This document shows positions 24,505 through 33,356 of a stretch of DNA of 64,000 nucleotides, piece after piece; the stretch's first letter is position 1; each line of letters starts with the position of its first letter. Position numbers and translations under genes: made by a program. The DNA comes from Bradyrhizobium cytisi (GTDB lineage Bacteria > Pseudomonadota > Alphaproteobacteria > Rhizobiales > Xanthobacteraceae), in NCBI RefSeq assembly GCF_008123515.1, contig NZ_VSSR01000013.1, positions 186,001 to 250,000 of the forward strand, in the 5' to 3' direction. The notes under the pieces are model-generated. The model saw only the letters and a program-made list of their open reading frames with translations. It made no database searches and was not told the DNA's origin.

Positions 24505-27213
24505 ATGGAGTCCGGTTCCGCCCCAATGCCCGTCGAAACGCCACCGAATCTGCCGCCGAATCGATCGTTTTCGCTGTCGATCGGTCAGATGACGTTCGGC
24601 AGCTTCATTCTGGTGCTGGCGGTAATCATCGTCACCTCGACCGCCAGCGTGATCGCGATCCGGCATATCGACGCCACCTTCGCCGAGCTGCAGCGGCTGC
24701 AAAGCGTCGGCGATCTGGCGGAAGACATCGACCGCCGCATGAACGACCTGCGGCTCGCCGCGCGTGACTTCGTCACCGATCCCGGTGCCGGCATCCAGTT
24801 CAAGCAGGTGGGCGAGGCCGCCTCGACCCTGAGCGACATCCTCAAGAAGACCCGTATCGATCTTGCCCCTGAACAGCAGGACATGATCGACGGCGTCTCC
24901 GAGCGGCTAGCGACTTACCGCAGCGGGCTGGAGCGGATCTCGACCCTGATCGATCGCCGAGCGCAGTTGCTCGCCGGGCTGCCGCCGCTGCGCGACCAGT
25001 TCGATGCGGCAGTCTCCGAAAGTGGAGACCGCGATCTCGCCGCCCGCCTGTCGGAGGCGCAGAGCCGGATCGCGCTCGGGCTGCTCGCACGCAACCCGTC
25101 CGCTGCCGAACAGGCTGCGCAGGGCATGTTGGCGATGGACATCGCAGATAGCAGGCTGAAGGCGGCCGTGAACAATTACGCCGATGCCCTCGTCGCGGTC
25201 GCTGTCCGCGAACGGCAGATCGCCGATATCGACCGCGAGGTGCTGGGAACCGAGGGCCGGCTGATCGGCCGCGTCACCGAATTGCTCCGTGACGTCAGCG
25301 ACCGCCGCGGCCACGTGCTGTCGCGCGATTTCGCCCGGACGCTTGCGGAGGCGCGCTGGCAGAGCATCGTGCTCGGCAGCATGGGTGTGTTGATCGGCAT
25401 CCTCGCCGCGGGCTTCGTGGTGCGCCGGACGGTGCGTCCGCTGGCCCAGATCGCGCGCTCCATTCGCGCCCTTGCGGCGGGCGAGAAGAATACGTCGATC
25501 CCGTCGGCCGATCTCAACAACGAGATCGGCGACATCGCACGCGCGGCAGAGGTGTTCCGTCGCGCGTTGGAAGAAGCCGACACCGCACGAGAGGCAGCCG
25601 TGCGAGCGCTCACCGAGCAGCGGCTGGCCGAGGAAAGCTATCGCAAACTGTTTGAGGGTTCGGTCGACGGCATCTACGTGACGACGCCGTCCGGCGACCT
25701 CCTCAACGCCAATCCGGCCCTGGCGCGGATGATGGGCTATGACAGCCCGCAGCACCTGATCGACAGCATCAACGACATCGCCCACACCATCTACGTCGAT
25801 CCCGAGGCGCGCGTCGAGTATCAGCGGCTGATGCACCGCGACGGCATGGTGCGCGAGTTCGAATATCAGGTGCGCCAGCGCAGCGGCAATGTTCTCTGGC
25901 TTTCCGACAGCGCAACCGGGGTGCGGGATGAGCAGGGCAGGATCGTCCGCTACGAGGGCACACTGCGCGACATCACCGACCAGAAGCGGGCGGAAGACGC
26001 CATCGCCGAAGGCCGGCGCCTGCTCCAGCAGGTCATCGACACCGTGCCGGCCGTCATCAACGTCAAGGACCGCGACCTGCGTTACGTGCTGATGAACCGC
26101 TACATGGCCGGCATCTTCGGCATCGAGCCCGGTGACGCGCTCGGTCGCACCACCGCGGACCTGATGTCGCGCTATGGCGCGGCCAAGACCGACGAGAACG
26201 ACAAGCGCGTGCTCAATTTCCGCAAAGGTCTCGGCTTCTACGAGGAGGAGTACAAGGATTCCTCCGGCAACATGCGGCAATGGCTGGTCAACAAGCTGCC
26301 GCTGCTTGATGCCGAGGGCGAGATCGAGCGGATCGTCACCGTGGCGCTCGACATCGGTGAGCGCAAGCGTGGCGAGCAGGAGATGCGGAAGGCGAAGGAC
26401 GCCGCCGAGACCGCGCTGCGCAATCTGCGCGAGACCCAGGCCTCGCTGATCGAGGCGGAGAAGCTCGCGGCCCTCGGCCGCCTGGTCGCCGGCGTCGCGC
26501 ATGAGGTCAACAATCCCGTCGGCATCAGCCTCACGGTTGCCTCTGCGCTGGAACGCAAGACCGCGATCTTCAGCGCCGAGGTCGAGCGCGGCGAGCTTCG
26601 CCGCTCGACACTGAACGACTATCTCAACACCAGCCGCGACGCGTCCTCGCAGCTCGTCTCCAATCTCAACCGCGCAGCCGAGCTGATCCAGTCGTTCAAG
26701 CAGGTCGCGGCCGACCGCAACTATTCGGACCAGCGCAGCTTCGATCTCGCCGACCTCACCGAGCAGGTGGTGATGAGCCTGCGCCCGGGCCTGCGCAAGC
26801 AGAACCTGACGCTCAACGTCGAGTGCCAGCCCAACCTCACCATGAACAGCTATCCCGGCCCGTACGGCCAGGTGCTGACGAATCTGTTCCTGAATTCGGT
26901 GGCGCACGCCTTTCCGGACGGACGTCCGGGGATCATCGACATCCGGGTGCGCGAGTCCGGCAAGGACAATGTCGAGATCATCGTCGCTGACAATGGCTGC
27001 GGCATGTCGCTCGACGTGCGTCGCCGCGCCTTCGATCCGTTCTTCACGACGCGGCGCGACCAGGGTGGCACCGGTCTCGGATTGCACATCGTCTACAGCA
27101 TCGTGACGAACCGACTCGGCGGGCGGCTCGACCTCGATTCCGAGACGGGCGAGGGGACGCGCATCCAGATAATCCTGCCGCGCACAGCACCGCTCGAGCA
27201 GGCTGCGGAATAG
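24505..27213 (+). CDS. membrane sensor histidine kinase with HAMP and two PAS domains
   Basis: A 902-residue kinase. First membrane helix at about residues 30-52; a periplasmic four-helix-bundle-like sensor (53-288); a second helix at about 290-312; HAMP (313-365); two PAS domains (about 380-500 and 505-625); HisKA with the phospho-acceptor His666 in VAGVAHEVNNPVG; then HATPase_c with the N box NLFLNSVAHAF, DNGCGM, FDPFFTTR and GGTGLGLHIV. All ATP-binding boxes are intact. No response regulator is adjacent, so it is an orphan. The periplasmic domain resembles methyl-accepting-type 4-helix sensors; the signal is unknown. Confidence 0.9.
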   Translation: MESGSAPMPVETPPNLPPNRSFSLSIGQMTFGSFILVLAVIIVTSTASVIAIRHIDATFAELQRLQSVGDLAEDIDRRMNDLRLAARDFVTDPGAGIQFKQVGEAASTLSDILKKTRIDLAPEQQDMIDGVSERLATYRSGLERISTLIDRRAQLLAGLPPLRDQFDAAVSESGDRDLAARLSEAQSRIALGLLARNPSAAEQAAQGMLAMDIADSRLKAAVNNYADALVAVAVRERQIADIDREVLGTEGRLIGRVTELLRDVSDRRGHVLSRDFARTLAEARWQSIVLGSMGVLIGILAAGFVVRRTVRPLAQIARSIRALAAGEKNTSIPSADLNNEIGDIARAAEVFRRALEEADTAREAAVRALTEQRLAEESYRKLFEGSVDGIYVTTPSGDLLNANPALARMMGYDSPQHLIDSINDIAHTIYVDPEARVEYQRLMHRDGMVREFEYQVRQRSGNVLWLSDSATGVRDEQGRIVRYEGTLRDITDQKRAEDAIAEGRRLLQQVIDTVPAVINVKDRDLRYVLMNRYMAGIFGIEPGDALGRTTADLMSRYGAAKTDENDKRVLNFRKGLGFYEEEYKDSSGNMRQWLVNKLPLLDAEGEIERIVTVALDIGERKRGEQEMRKAKDAAETALRNLRETQASLIEAEKLAALGRLVAGVAHEVNNPVGISLTVASALERKTAIFSAEVERGELRRSTLNDYLNTSRDASSQLVSNLNRAAELIQSFKQVAADRNYSDQRSFDLADLTEQVVMSLRPGLRKQNLTLNVECQPNLTMNSYPGPYGQVLTNLFLNSVAHAFPDGRPGIIDIRVRESGKDNVEIIVADNGCGMSLDVRRRAFDPFFTTRRDQGGTGLGLHIVYSIVTNRLGGRLDLDSETGEGTRIQIILPRTAPLEQAAE

Positions 27214-27221
27214 TCGGCCGG

Positions 27222-27572
27222 CTAATCGATATCGGCGAGCTTGTGCAGGGTGGCGCCAAAGATCTGGCTGGCCTTTCCGACGAGAGCGGTGCCCGTCATA
27301 TCACCCCGTGTATCGGTGAAGGTGCCGCTGACGCCAACGCCGACTGCCGTTGGGCCGCCGAACAGAGGATTGTCGTCGCCGCGCGGGGAGGTGTGCCGTT
27401 GCACCAGCACCTCGCCCTTGAAGGTGTTGTCCTTCACCTTGTAGCTGCCGGTGTAATAGAGATAGGCATCGCCGCCAAGGATCTGGCCGTCGCGGAAAAG
27501 AATCACGCCGCTGCCCTTGCCGACTCGACCGTCGAGCAGGGTCACGTGAATCGAATAGAGGCCGTTCTTCAT
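27222..27572 (-). CDS. GrlR-like small regulatory-fold protein
   Basis: A 116-residue beta-rich protein: MKNGLYSIHVTLLDGRVGKG, then GVILFRDGQILGGDAYLYYT, GSYKVKDNTFKGEVLVQRHT and a final GTFTDTRGDMTGTALVGKAS. Repeated strands with Gly/Asp turns match the lipocalin-like GrlR family, first known as a negative regulator of type III secretion but widespread in Rhizobiales. The start at 27572 has GGGA 5 bases upstream; an alternative start lies at 27596. No secretion genes are nearby, so the GrlR name describes the fold only. Confidence 0.65.
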   Translation of the reverse strand: MKNGLYSIHVTLLDGRVGKGSGVILFRDGQILGGDAYLYYTGSYKVKDNTFKGEVLVQRHTSPRGDDNPLFGGPTAVGVGVSGTFTDTRGDMTGTALVGKASQIFGATLHKLADID

Positions 27573-27834
27573 AACGTCCCGTTGGCCGGCCGCCATCGCC
27601 CAATGGCGTAACCAGTGAAGCTTTTATGCCAAAGCGCAACCCCTCGCGCAACGCGGCAGTTTTGCCGGCGGTGGTGTCCCGTGCCGGCACGCGAGCCGTA
27701 ATTGTCCCAGCTTGTGTGTGACGCGGTTATGACGGTCTCATCCTACAGCGAGGCCAGTCGTTGCGAATCAGAGTTGGCCCGCGAAATGCATAACCATCGT
27801 TGCACTGGCCGCGGGGTGCTGGAGCAAGACGAAC

Positions 27835-28332
27835 GTGAGCAACTGGATCGATTCCGGCGGCGATGAGCCGCATCTGTACAGTGCGCGTCCCACGAATTGC
27901 GAAACACAACGACGGCGGATCGGCCGTCCCACACGGTGGCGAAGCGCGGCAAGTCTTGCTTGCGCGCTGGCGCTGATCGCGCTGGTTGCCCCGATTGGGC
28001 ACGCACGCGATCGCGGCCAGTTTGTCAACACCAGTACAGAGCTGAAAGCCTGGTTCGACGGCTTGCGCAGCGGCAAGGGGCCATGCTGCTCCGATGCCGA
28101 CGGCTCCGCGATCTCGGATTCCGATTGGGAGAGCAAGGACGGGCACTACCGTGTCCGCATCCCGCGCCTCGGCTACGTGATCGAGGGCCGGGAGCAAGAG
28201 CTCGTCTGGGTCGACGTGCCCGAGGAGGCCGTGATCTCTGAGCCCAATCGGGTCGGACGCACCATGGTCTGGCCGATCTACGGCTACATGGGCGTCACGA
28301 TCCGCTGCTTTATGCCAGGTAGCATGACTTAG
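27835..28332 (+). CDS. hypothetical exported protein
   Basis: A 165-residue protein starting at GTG 27835 (GGAG 10 bases upstream). It has a long basic N-terminus (TQRRRIGRPTRW) and a hydrophobic segment at residues 38-55 (SLACALALIALVAPIGHA) that ends in an Ala-x-Ala-like site, so it is exported or anchored. The mature part has a conserved-looking CCSDADG near residue 84, a WxxxDxxYRVRIP strand, VWVDVPEEAVI and a C-terminal IRCFMPGSMT. Three Cys. I do not recognise a named family. Confidence 0.6.
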   Translation: MSNWIDSGGDEPHLYSARPTNCETQRRRIGRPTRWRSAASLACALALIALVAPIGHARDRGQFVNTSTELKAWFDGLRSGKGPCCSDADGSAISDSDWESKDGHYRVRIPRLGYVIEGREQELVWVDVPEEAVISEPNRVGRTMVWPIYGYMGVTIRCFMPGSMT

Positions 28333-28382
28333 CCGGGCGATAGCGCACCCGGCTTATCCTCGATCTCAGATGCGGCGCTGCG

Positions 28383-28769
28383 TCAGGTATACTTCTTGTC
28401 GCGCTCGAGCAGCTCGATGGAGATGCCTTCGGGGCCGCGGATGAAGCAGATGCGGACGCCGGGCCGGATCGTGGTCGGCTCGCGGGTGAACGCCACGCCC
28501 TTGGCCTTGATCTCGGCGGCGACGGCGTCGATGTCCTTCACCGTGAGGCCGAAATGGTCGAGGCCCTGATGGGGGTGCGGGGGCGGCGGGTTGACGGCGC
28601 TCTCGCCCTCCAGCGGCGCGATGAAGATCCTTGCGCCGCCCAGGTTCACGTCGATGCGTCCCGGCGCGCGCACGATTTCGCCGCCGAGGATATCGCGCAG
28701 CCAGGCCGCGGTCGTTTCCGGATCGGGGCTGCGCAGATGGATGTGATCCCAGGTGACGACGACTGGCAT
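28383..28769 (-). CDS. VOC (glyoxalase/bleomycin-resistance) family protein
   Basis: A 128-residue protein with two beta-alpha-beta-beta-beta modules: VTWDHIHLRSPDPETTAAWL at the N-terminus and GLDHFGLTVKDIDAVAAEIK in the second half. His10 or His12, His71 and the C-terminal Glu in ISIELLERD are candidate metal ligands. Such proteins are lyases, dioxygenases or binding proteins. The start at 28769 has a strong GGGAGGAA Shine-Dalgarno; the frame to 28811 lacks one. Confidence 0.85.
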   Translation of the reverse strand: MPVVVTWDHIHLRSPDPETTAAWLRDILGGEIVRAPGRIDVNLGGARIFIAPLEGESAVNPPPPHPHQGLDHFGLTVKDIDAVAAEIKAKGVAFTREPTTIRPGVRICFIRGPEGISIELLERDKKYT

Positions 28770-28921
28770 TTCAATTCCTCCCGATAGGGCCTTCGCGGTG
28801 TTGCAGCGCATGTTAGCGATCCCGATCGATGATCGCTACCGTGGCTCCTATCCGAGATTCGCGCGGTTGCGGGAACCTTAGTTCGTCTCACGGATTGAGG
28901 AAGGAGGCGAGTGACGCACCC

Positions 28922-29464
28922 ATGAACGCAGGGTTTGGCCGGATCGGACGGGGAAGCTTCGCTGGCAATGGCGAAGACCCGCCGCGGCGCCAGCCCCCGA
29001 CTAGTGTCTGGCTCAAGCGAGGCCTGTTGTGGCTGCTGGCCATGCTCGTGGTTGGCGGTGCCCTCTGGCTGCTGATGCCGTCTTCCGAAGGCGAGCCTAC
29101 GAAATTGGCGCTGGCAAGCATCGATCCAGCTCCCCCGACAACCGCCTCAGATACCTCCACTGCGGAGGCGGCCGGGCTCGACCGGATGACGATCTCATCG
29201 CAGACCTGGCGGCGCGGCGGACTCGGCTCGAAGGCACTTGTTACGTTTACCGTGCGAAATGACAATGAGTATGCCGTAAGAGATGTCGAGATCGTCTGCG
29301 CCTTCACGCGGCGCGACGGCAGCCATCTGACCGACCGCAGCCGTGTGCTGGCCGATATTGTCGGCATGAAGAGTCGCAAGACCTTTGCGCGCGTCCCCGT
29401 CGGATTCGTCAACGTGAACGCCGATCAGGCGAAGTGCTCGCTGGTGACGGCGCGGCGCGCCTAA
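28922..29464 (+). CDS. single-pass membrane protein with beta-sandwich-like periplasmic domain
   Basis: A 180-residue protein starting MNAGFGRIGRGSFAG. One membrane helix at about residues 33-52 (GLLWLLAMLVVGGALWLLMP), a Ser/Thr/Pro linker, then a domain from residue 85 with alternating strands (ALVTFTVRNDNEYAVRDVEI, then VCAFTRRDGSHL). The pattern FTVRNDNEYAVRDVEIVC resembles FxLYD-like beta-sandwiches that modify charged side groups of secreted domains. No signal cleavage site, so it is probably anchored. No family named with confidence. Confidence 0.65.
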   Translation: MNAGFGRIGRGSFAGNGEDPPRRQPPTSVWLKRGLLWLLAMLVVGGALWLLMPSSEGEPTKLALASIDPAPPTTASDTSTAEAAGLDRMTISSQTWRRGGLGSKALVTFTVRNDNEYAVRDVEIVCAFTRRDGSHLTDRSRVLADIVGMKSRKTFARVPVGFVNVNADQAKCSLVTARRA

Positions 29465-29627
29465 AGGGCCCCCACATTCCGCTAGCGGAAAAGTTACCGT
29501 CCTTGCCCCTTGGTGGAAAAACTTGGCGTTGCCATTTGAACCGAACGGCTGGGCCTAGGAACCAATTAAAGGATCGCCTGTTAAGGCGGTTAGTCCACGC
29601 GGGGATGCGGGGGGCGGAGCGCGGCCA

Positions 29628-30143
29628 ATGCCCATCTTTCGCTATTTCATGTTCGTCGGTGGAGCTCTGCTCGCCCTGTTGTTCGTGGCTGATTTCGTTT
29701 GGCCGACGTCGCCGGTTGCGCAGGTCGTTGCGGGTGTAAGCTACGATCAGCCGCTGATCCGGATCCGGTCCGATCGCCATCCGCCCGAACGCGTCGTGCT
29801 CGACACCAGCCAGCCGACCGTTGCCGCGCCGGTGACGAAGACGGCTGCCGTCGCGGCACCTCAGCCGACCGCGCAGGCGGACGTATTGGCTGACATGTCG
29901 GCAAAGACGCGGGTGCGCGAGACCTTTGCTCAGTTTACGCCGAAGGGCGACGTGGCGGCGGCCAGCAAGGTCGACGCCAAGCCGCAGGGTCAGGTGGCTC
30001 AGACGACCCAGGCTCCGCAAGTTCAGGTCCCAGCCCAGCGCAAGCGCAAGGTGGCCCGGGCGCGTCCGGCGCCTCAGCGTGGTCAGCCGATGATGCTGGT
30101 CGCACAGCAGCCGCATTTCGGTCTTTTCAACACGACCTGGTAA
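29628..30143 (+). CDS. hypothetical membrane-anchored protein with basic tail
   Basis: A 171-residue protein with an N-terminal membrane segment (FMFVGGALLALLFVADFVW), a short conserved-looking stretch (YDQPLIRIRSDRHPPERVVL), an Ala/Gln/Pro/Val-rich disordered middle and a basic RKRKVARARPAPQRGQP region near the end. The compositional bias is typical of Bradyrhizobium envelope proteins. Function unknown. The start ATG at 29628 lacks a strong Shine-Dalgarno (GGAGCG 13 bases upstream). Confidence 0.6.
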   Translation: MPIFRYFMFVGGALLALLFVADFVWPTSPVAQVVAGVSYDQPLIRIRSDRHPPERVVLDTSQPTVAAPVTKTAAVAAPQPTAQADVLADMSAKTRVRETFAQFTPKGDVAAASKVDAKPQGQVAQTTQAPQVQVPAQRKRKVARARPAPQRGQPMMLVAQQPHFGLFNTTW

Positions 30144-30157
30144 CAGCGCGCCTCTGT

Positions 30158-30185
30158 CCTGCCTCGATAAAGGCGGGGAGGGCTT
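30158..30185 (+). terminator. possible terminator after 29628-30143
   Basis: CCTGCC pairs with GGCGGG (one wobble) around TCGATAAA, followed by GAGGGCTTTTTATT. The stem is short, so the call is weak. Confidence 0.4.
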
Positions 30186-30300
30186 TTTATTGTTCGACCT
30201 CTCTGCTAATTCGTACCGATCCGAGCGTCGCAGATCAGCTGGCCTCCCGGCCTATGTCCGCGACGCTTCGGTTTGTGGCCCAATACACGGGGTCATCAGG

Positions 30301-30377
30301 GCGCTCGTAGCTCAGCTGGATAGAGCATCGGATTTCGATTCCGAGGGCCGGAGGTTCGAATCCTTCCGAGCGCGCCA
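30301..30377 (+). tRNA. tRNA-Arg (anticodon TCG)
   Basis: A full cloverleaf. Acceptor GCGCTCG pairs with CGAGCGC; D-arm GCTC / GAGC; anticodon stem TCGGA / TCCGA with loop TTTCGAT, so the anticodon is TCG; T-arm GGAGG-TTCGAAT-CCTTC. The CCA end is encoded (GCCA to 30377). A lone tRNA with no integrase or att-like duplication seen nearby. Confidence 0.97.
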
Positions 30378-30547
30378 TTCAAGCGGTGTCCAGACCGTGC
30401 CAGAGCCTTCAGGTCTGACCGATTCTGCAAGTCCTCGCCCTGGGGTTGGCGGCGCATTGCTCGGACCGGCCAACGCGGCTCGAAGGAACGGGTTCCGAAG
30501 CGGCCTCACGGGCGAGCCAGGGCAGGCACCGCGCCGTGTGGTTGTGA

Positions 30548-31513
30548 TCAGTTGGCCGGAAGACCGGTTTGCCGGGCCCGCGCGAGAGTGTCCGAGGGCG
30601 CTTCGTGGAAGGTCGTCCGGTACGCTGCGGCAAACTCGCCGAGGTGATGAAAGCCCTGGGCGCGCGCGCACGAGGCGACCGACGCACCACCGCTCCTGAG
30701 AAGCTGCGTGCGGGTAGCCCACAGCCGCTTCAGGCGGATGTATTGATGCAGGCTCATGCCGCGCACTTTGGCCACAGCACCGCCGAGGGTCCGGATCGAG
30801 ACGCCGAACTCACCAGCAAGCTCGGCGGTATAGATCGGGGAGGTCGGATAGGCAGCGACGTAATCGTCGATCCGCTGCACGAGCCTGGCAGATCGCGCGC
30901 CCGCATTCGGGGCGCTACGCTCCGACAGCGGATTCGTTCGAAACAGGTCATCGAAGGCGAGCAGCAGCCCCTCCTGGAGATGGGCGGCGGCTTCCGTGGT
31001 CTCGAACATCCGCGGCGCGACCGATGCGGTCCTGAGGATGTCTTGCACAAGCTGCCGCGCGTAGAGATGAGCGGCGGGGTCTGCGATGCGAACCCGCAAT
31101 GCGTCGGCTCGATCGAACCATCCGCGATCCCTGAGCGTGGGCGAGAACATGATCAGCGCATGATGATTGATCTGGGGCTCGACGAAGTGGCAGTCATGGT
31201 AGCCACGCAGGGCAATGAAGAAGCGCGAGTCGATGTCCATTCCGCTCGAGCTGGCGCGCAGATCATCGCTCATCGGCAGGATCACCATGCCGCCCGGCGC
31301 GCGGTAGGCGGTGTCAAGGATACGCGCAAACGATCTCGCGACGATAATCCTGCATGCCGGCAAGTTCACGATTGCCCGCGCGGCTGCGAAATTGGCGACG
31401 TCGAGCGGAATGCTGCGGGCGTCTTCCAGCGACTCAGCCGGTCGAAACGCGTCGACGTCGGTAAACCGGGTCAGCTGGAGCGCCGAGGACGGGGCGAGAG
31501 CGTCGAAGAACAT
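30548..31513 (-). CDS. AraC family transcriptional regulator
   Basis: A 321-residue regulator with a ligand-binding or dimerisation N-terminal part and a C-terminal AraC/XylS DNA-binding domain of about 100 residues. The first helix-turn-helix is around IYTAELAGEFGVSIRTLGGA and the second around ASVASCARAQGFHHLGEFAA with the conserved AYRTTFHEAPSDTLAR ending. I chose the ATG at 31513 (MFFDALAPSSALQ); the frame can start at a TTG at 31534. No adjacent target operon is evident. It converges with tRNA-Arg. Confidence 0.85.
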   Translation of the reverse strand: MFFDALAPSSALQLTRFTDVDAFRPAESLEDARSIPLDVANFAAARAIVNLPACRIIVARSFARILDTAYRAPGGMVILPMSDDLRASSSGMDIDSRFFIALRGYHDCHFVEPQINHHALIMFSPTLRDRGWFDRADALRVRIADPAAHLYARQLVQDILRTASVAPRMFETTEAAAHLQEGLLLAFDDLFRTNPLSERSAPNAGARSARLVQRIDDYVAAYPTSPIYTAELAGEFGVSIRTLGGAVAKVRGMSLHQYIRLKRLWATRTQLLRSGGASVASCARAQGFHHLGEFAAAYRTTFHEAPSDTLARARQTGLPAN

Positions 31514-31712
31514 GCGTCTGGCCGGATGCTGCAATGTGACAATAAAATGAACGTTGGTACATGGCCATCAATGGCGAAACACGACGATTCAGTAAACAGG
31601 ATTCAGTGCCGTAATATTGCGGACATCATGCCACGAGGAGCTCTCAGACCGATGTCACCGTCAACGGTCTCGGCTCATCGGCTGACCGGTGGTGAGGTCT
31701 TTTCGCAAAAGC

Positions 31713-31735
31713 GAAGGGGCCCCGAGGGCCCCTTC
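31713..31735 (-). terminator. hairpin downstream of the PRYYG-repeat protein gene
   Basis: A perfect 10-bp stem GAAGGGGCCC / GGGCCCCTTC with a 3-base loop, 4 bases after the minus-strand stop. On the minus strand it is followed by GCTTTTGC, a short T run. Confidence 0.65.
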
Positions 31736-31739
31736 AATC

Positions 31740-32009
31740 TTACCAGCGGCGATAGCGGGGGCCATAATAACGCGGTCCGTAATAGCGGGGACCGTAATAG
31801 CGCGGCGGCCCATAATATCCGGGGCCGTAGCCGTAGACGTTCGGCTGCCACCAGCAGCGTCCCCAGGCGTTGCAGACCATGCGGACCTGCTCGACGTCGG
31901 AGACCTGCGGCGTCGCAGGTGCAGGCGCAACGGACATGGCCGACGCCGACGATGATGCCGCGATGGCACCGAACAGGGACGCGGCGACGAGGCCGATCTT
32001 CAGCTTCAT
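31740..32009 (-). CDS. small exported protein with Tyr/Pro/Arg repeats
   Basis: An 89-residue protein with signal peptide MKLKIGLVAASLFGAIAASS ending ASA, a short core with two Cys (VRMVCNAWGRCWWQPNVYGY) and a C-terminal run of PRYYG units (four close copies, then RYRRW). The start at 32009 has GGAGAAA 8 bases upstream, better than the GTG at 32024. The Cys-containing segment VCNAWGRCWW recurs in small Bradyrhizobium secreted proteins, from memory. Function unknown. Confidence 0.75.
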   Translation of the reverse strand: MKLKIGLVAASLFGAIAASSSASAMSVAPAPATPQVSDVEQVRMVCNAWGRCWWQPNVYGYGPGYYGPPRYYGPRYYGPRYYGPRYRRW

Positions 32010-32251
32010 GATGTCTTTCTCCACTTACGCAATACAGAATATCGAAGTTGTTCTGATCAAATTGTGGCAGAACCGAAATGTAATACTGATGAAAGGCGAG
32101 CGGCGCGCTCCGGACGATCGATGCCACGCGCTCCGGGAGCGAGGTCGGCAAGGACCCGTCAAGCTGCTGGTCTATGAAATCGAGAAGCAGGTGCTGCTGT
32201 CGAGGGGCCCTCGGTTAGACAGCCCGCCGCAAGACGCCGCCGCGGCGCCCC

Positions 32252-32515
32252 TCAGTAGCAGGGGTGCCGCCGGCCATCCTGGCCGACATAGGCGGCCGCG
32301 CTCTGATAGCAGTGGTTGGTCGACGGGCCATCGTAAAAGGCGAAGGTGCGGGGGGTGATACCCGGGCCGTAATTGTGCAGATAGCTGATCTGGTAGGGCA
32401 GTGGGTTGGCGTAATAGCGATGGTACCGATGGTGTCCCCGTGCCTCCGCAAGGCCAGGGGCTAGGATTGCGGCCGACAGGGCAGCAACCGCGGCTACAAG
32501 CTTCAACTTGCTCAT
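32252..32515 (-). CDS. small exported His/Tyr-rich protein
   Basis: An 87-residue protein: signal peptide MSKLKLVAAVAALSAAILAP then GLAEA; mature start RGHHRYHRYYANPLPYQISY; a C-terminal pair of Cys (NHCYQSAAAYVGQDGRRHPC) that may form a disulfide. No known domain. It is transcribed in the same direction as the PRYYG protein but 240 bases apart, so probably separately. Confidence 0.7.
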   Translation of the reverse strand: MSKLKLVAAVAALSAAILAPGLAEARGHHRYHRYYANPLPYQISYLHNYGPGITPRTFAFYDGPSTNHCYQSAAAYVGQDGRRHPCY

Positions 32516-32820
32516 CTCGATTCTCCGGAACCCGCGCGACTAAGTCTGCCATCTATAGCCATATCGGGCCGCCGGGGCACCCGTCCCAGGCCCGGAAATC
32601 GGGGCAAATCCAGCAGATTCCCCGGTGGGTGTGACAGAATTGCCGGAACTGGGCTCGAAGCCTGCCCATTTTTGGCCTTTTGGGGATGCTTAACGAATTC
32701 CCCACACAAGTATGGCCAAAGAGAATTCGGTTTAAGATTCCTTCCGCCGGCGTCCTGGGGTTTTCCTTGGGGGCTCTTCGAGGCCGGTTCATTCCTGCAA
32801 GGTTTCGTCGTCACGCCGCC
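32516..32820. other. intergenic region with nested inverted repeats
   Basis: 305 bases between divergent genes. It holds the nested palindrome at 32671-32736 (separate entry). The reading frame of the downstream gene continues upstream to 32680, but the sequence there lacks coding character. Confidence 0.5.
32671..32736. repeat. nested inverted repeats upstream of the periplasmic ClpP-fold gene
   Basis: TTTGGCC (32671-32677) pairs with GGCCAAA (32714-32720); GGGGA (32682-32686) pairs with TCCCC (32699-32703); and CTTAACGAATTC (32689-32700) is nearly repeated inverted in GAATTCGGTTTAAG (32723-32736). Two alternative folds are possible. It could be an operator or a leader structure. Confidence 0.5.
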
Positions 32821-33267
32821 ATGCGCATCACGCTCCTCAGCCTGCTGTTGCTCTTCGTCGCTGCTGCCACGCCAGCGCGCGCCGAGCTGCATATCACGCG
32901 TGACCATGGCGGTTACGTCGAGGAGTACAAGGTCAGGTACAAGCGCGTTCGCGACAAGGGCGAGCGGGTCATCATCGACGGCATCTGCAACTCGGCCTGC
33001 ACGCTGGTGCTCGGCATCGTGCCGATGAACAAGATCTGCGTGACGCCGCGCGCAAGCCTCGGCTTCCACCAGGCGTATTACGACAAGGCCTTCACCTTCG
33101 GCATGAAGATCACCAGTGCGGAAGGGACGTCCGACCTGATGTCGTACTATCCTGATACGGTGAAGGACTGGATCCGCCGCAACGGCGGACTCACCACCGA
33201 CATGAAGAAAATCAAGAACGGGGTCGAGCTCTGGAAGATCATCGATCCCTGTCCGGAAGAATGGTGA
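32821..33267 (+). CDS. periplasmic COG3904-like (ClpP-fold) protein
   Basis: A 148-residue protein with signal peptide MRITLLSLLLLFVAAATPARA. The segments GICNSACTLVLGIVP and CVTPRASLGFHQAYYD match the predicted periplasmic COG3904 family, which has a ClpP/crotonase-like fold with a Ser in SACT and a His in GFHxA as probable catalytic residues. The third catalytic acid is not certain. No substrate known. I chose the ATG at 32821 because it gives a clean signal peptide. Confidence 0.75.
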   Translation: MRITLLSLLLLFVAAATPARAELHITRDHGGYVEEYKVRYKRVRDKGERVIIDGICNSACTLVLGIVPMNKICVTPRASLGFHQAYYDKAFTFGMKITSAEGTSDLMSYYPDTVKDWIRRNGGLTTDMKKIKNGVELWKIIDPCPEEW

Positions 33268-33356
33268 TCGGCTGATCTGAGCCGTCGTCTTCCTCGCAGC
33301 GCAGCATCCGAAATTCGCATTGCCGCACCGCCCCCGCTCGGGCAATGAGGACGGCA

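Noticed and set aside
24907-27087. 726-codon minus frame inside the histidine kinase gene
   Set aside because: Antisense shadow; the plus-strand frame has all kinase motifs.
30301-30377. tRNA-Arg as integration site of a genomic island
   Set aside because: No integrase, no duplicated tRNA 3' end and no change in gene character on either side was found.
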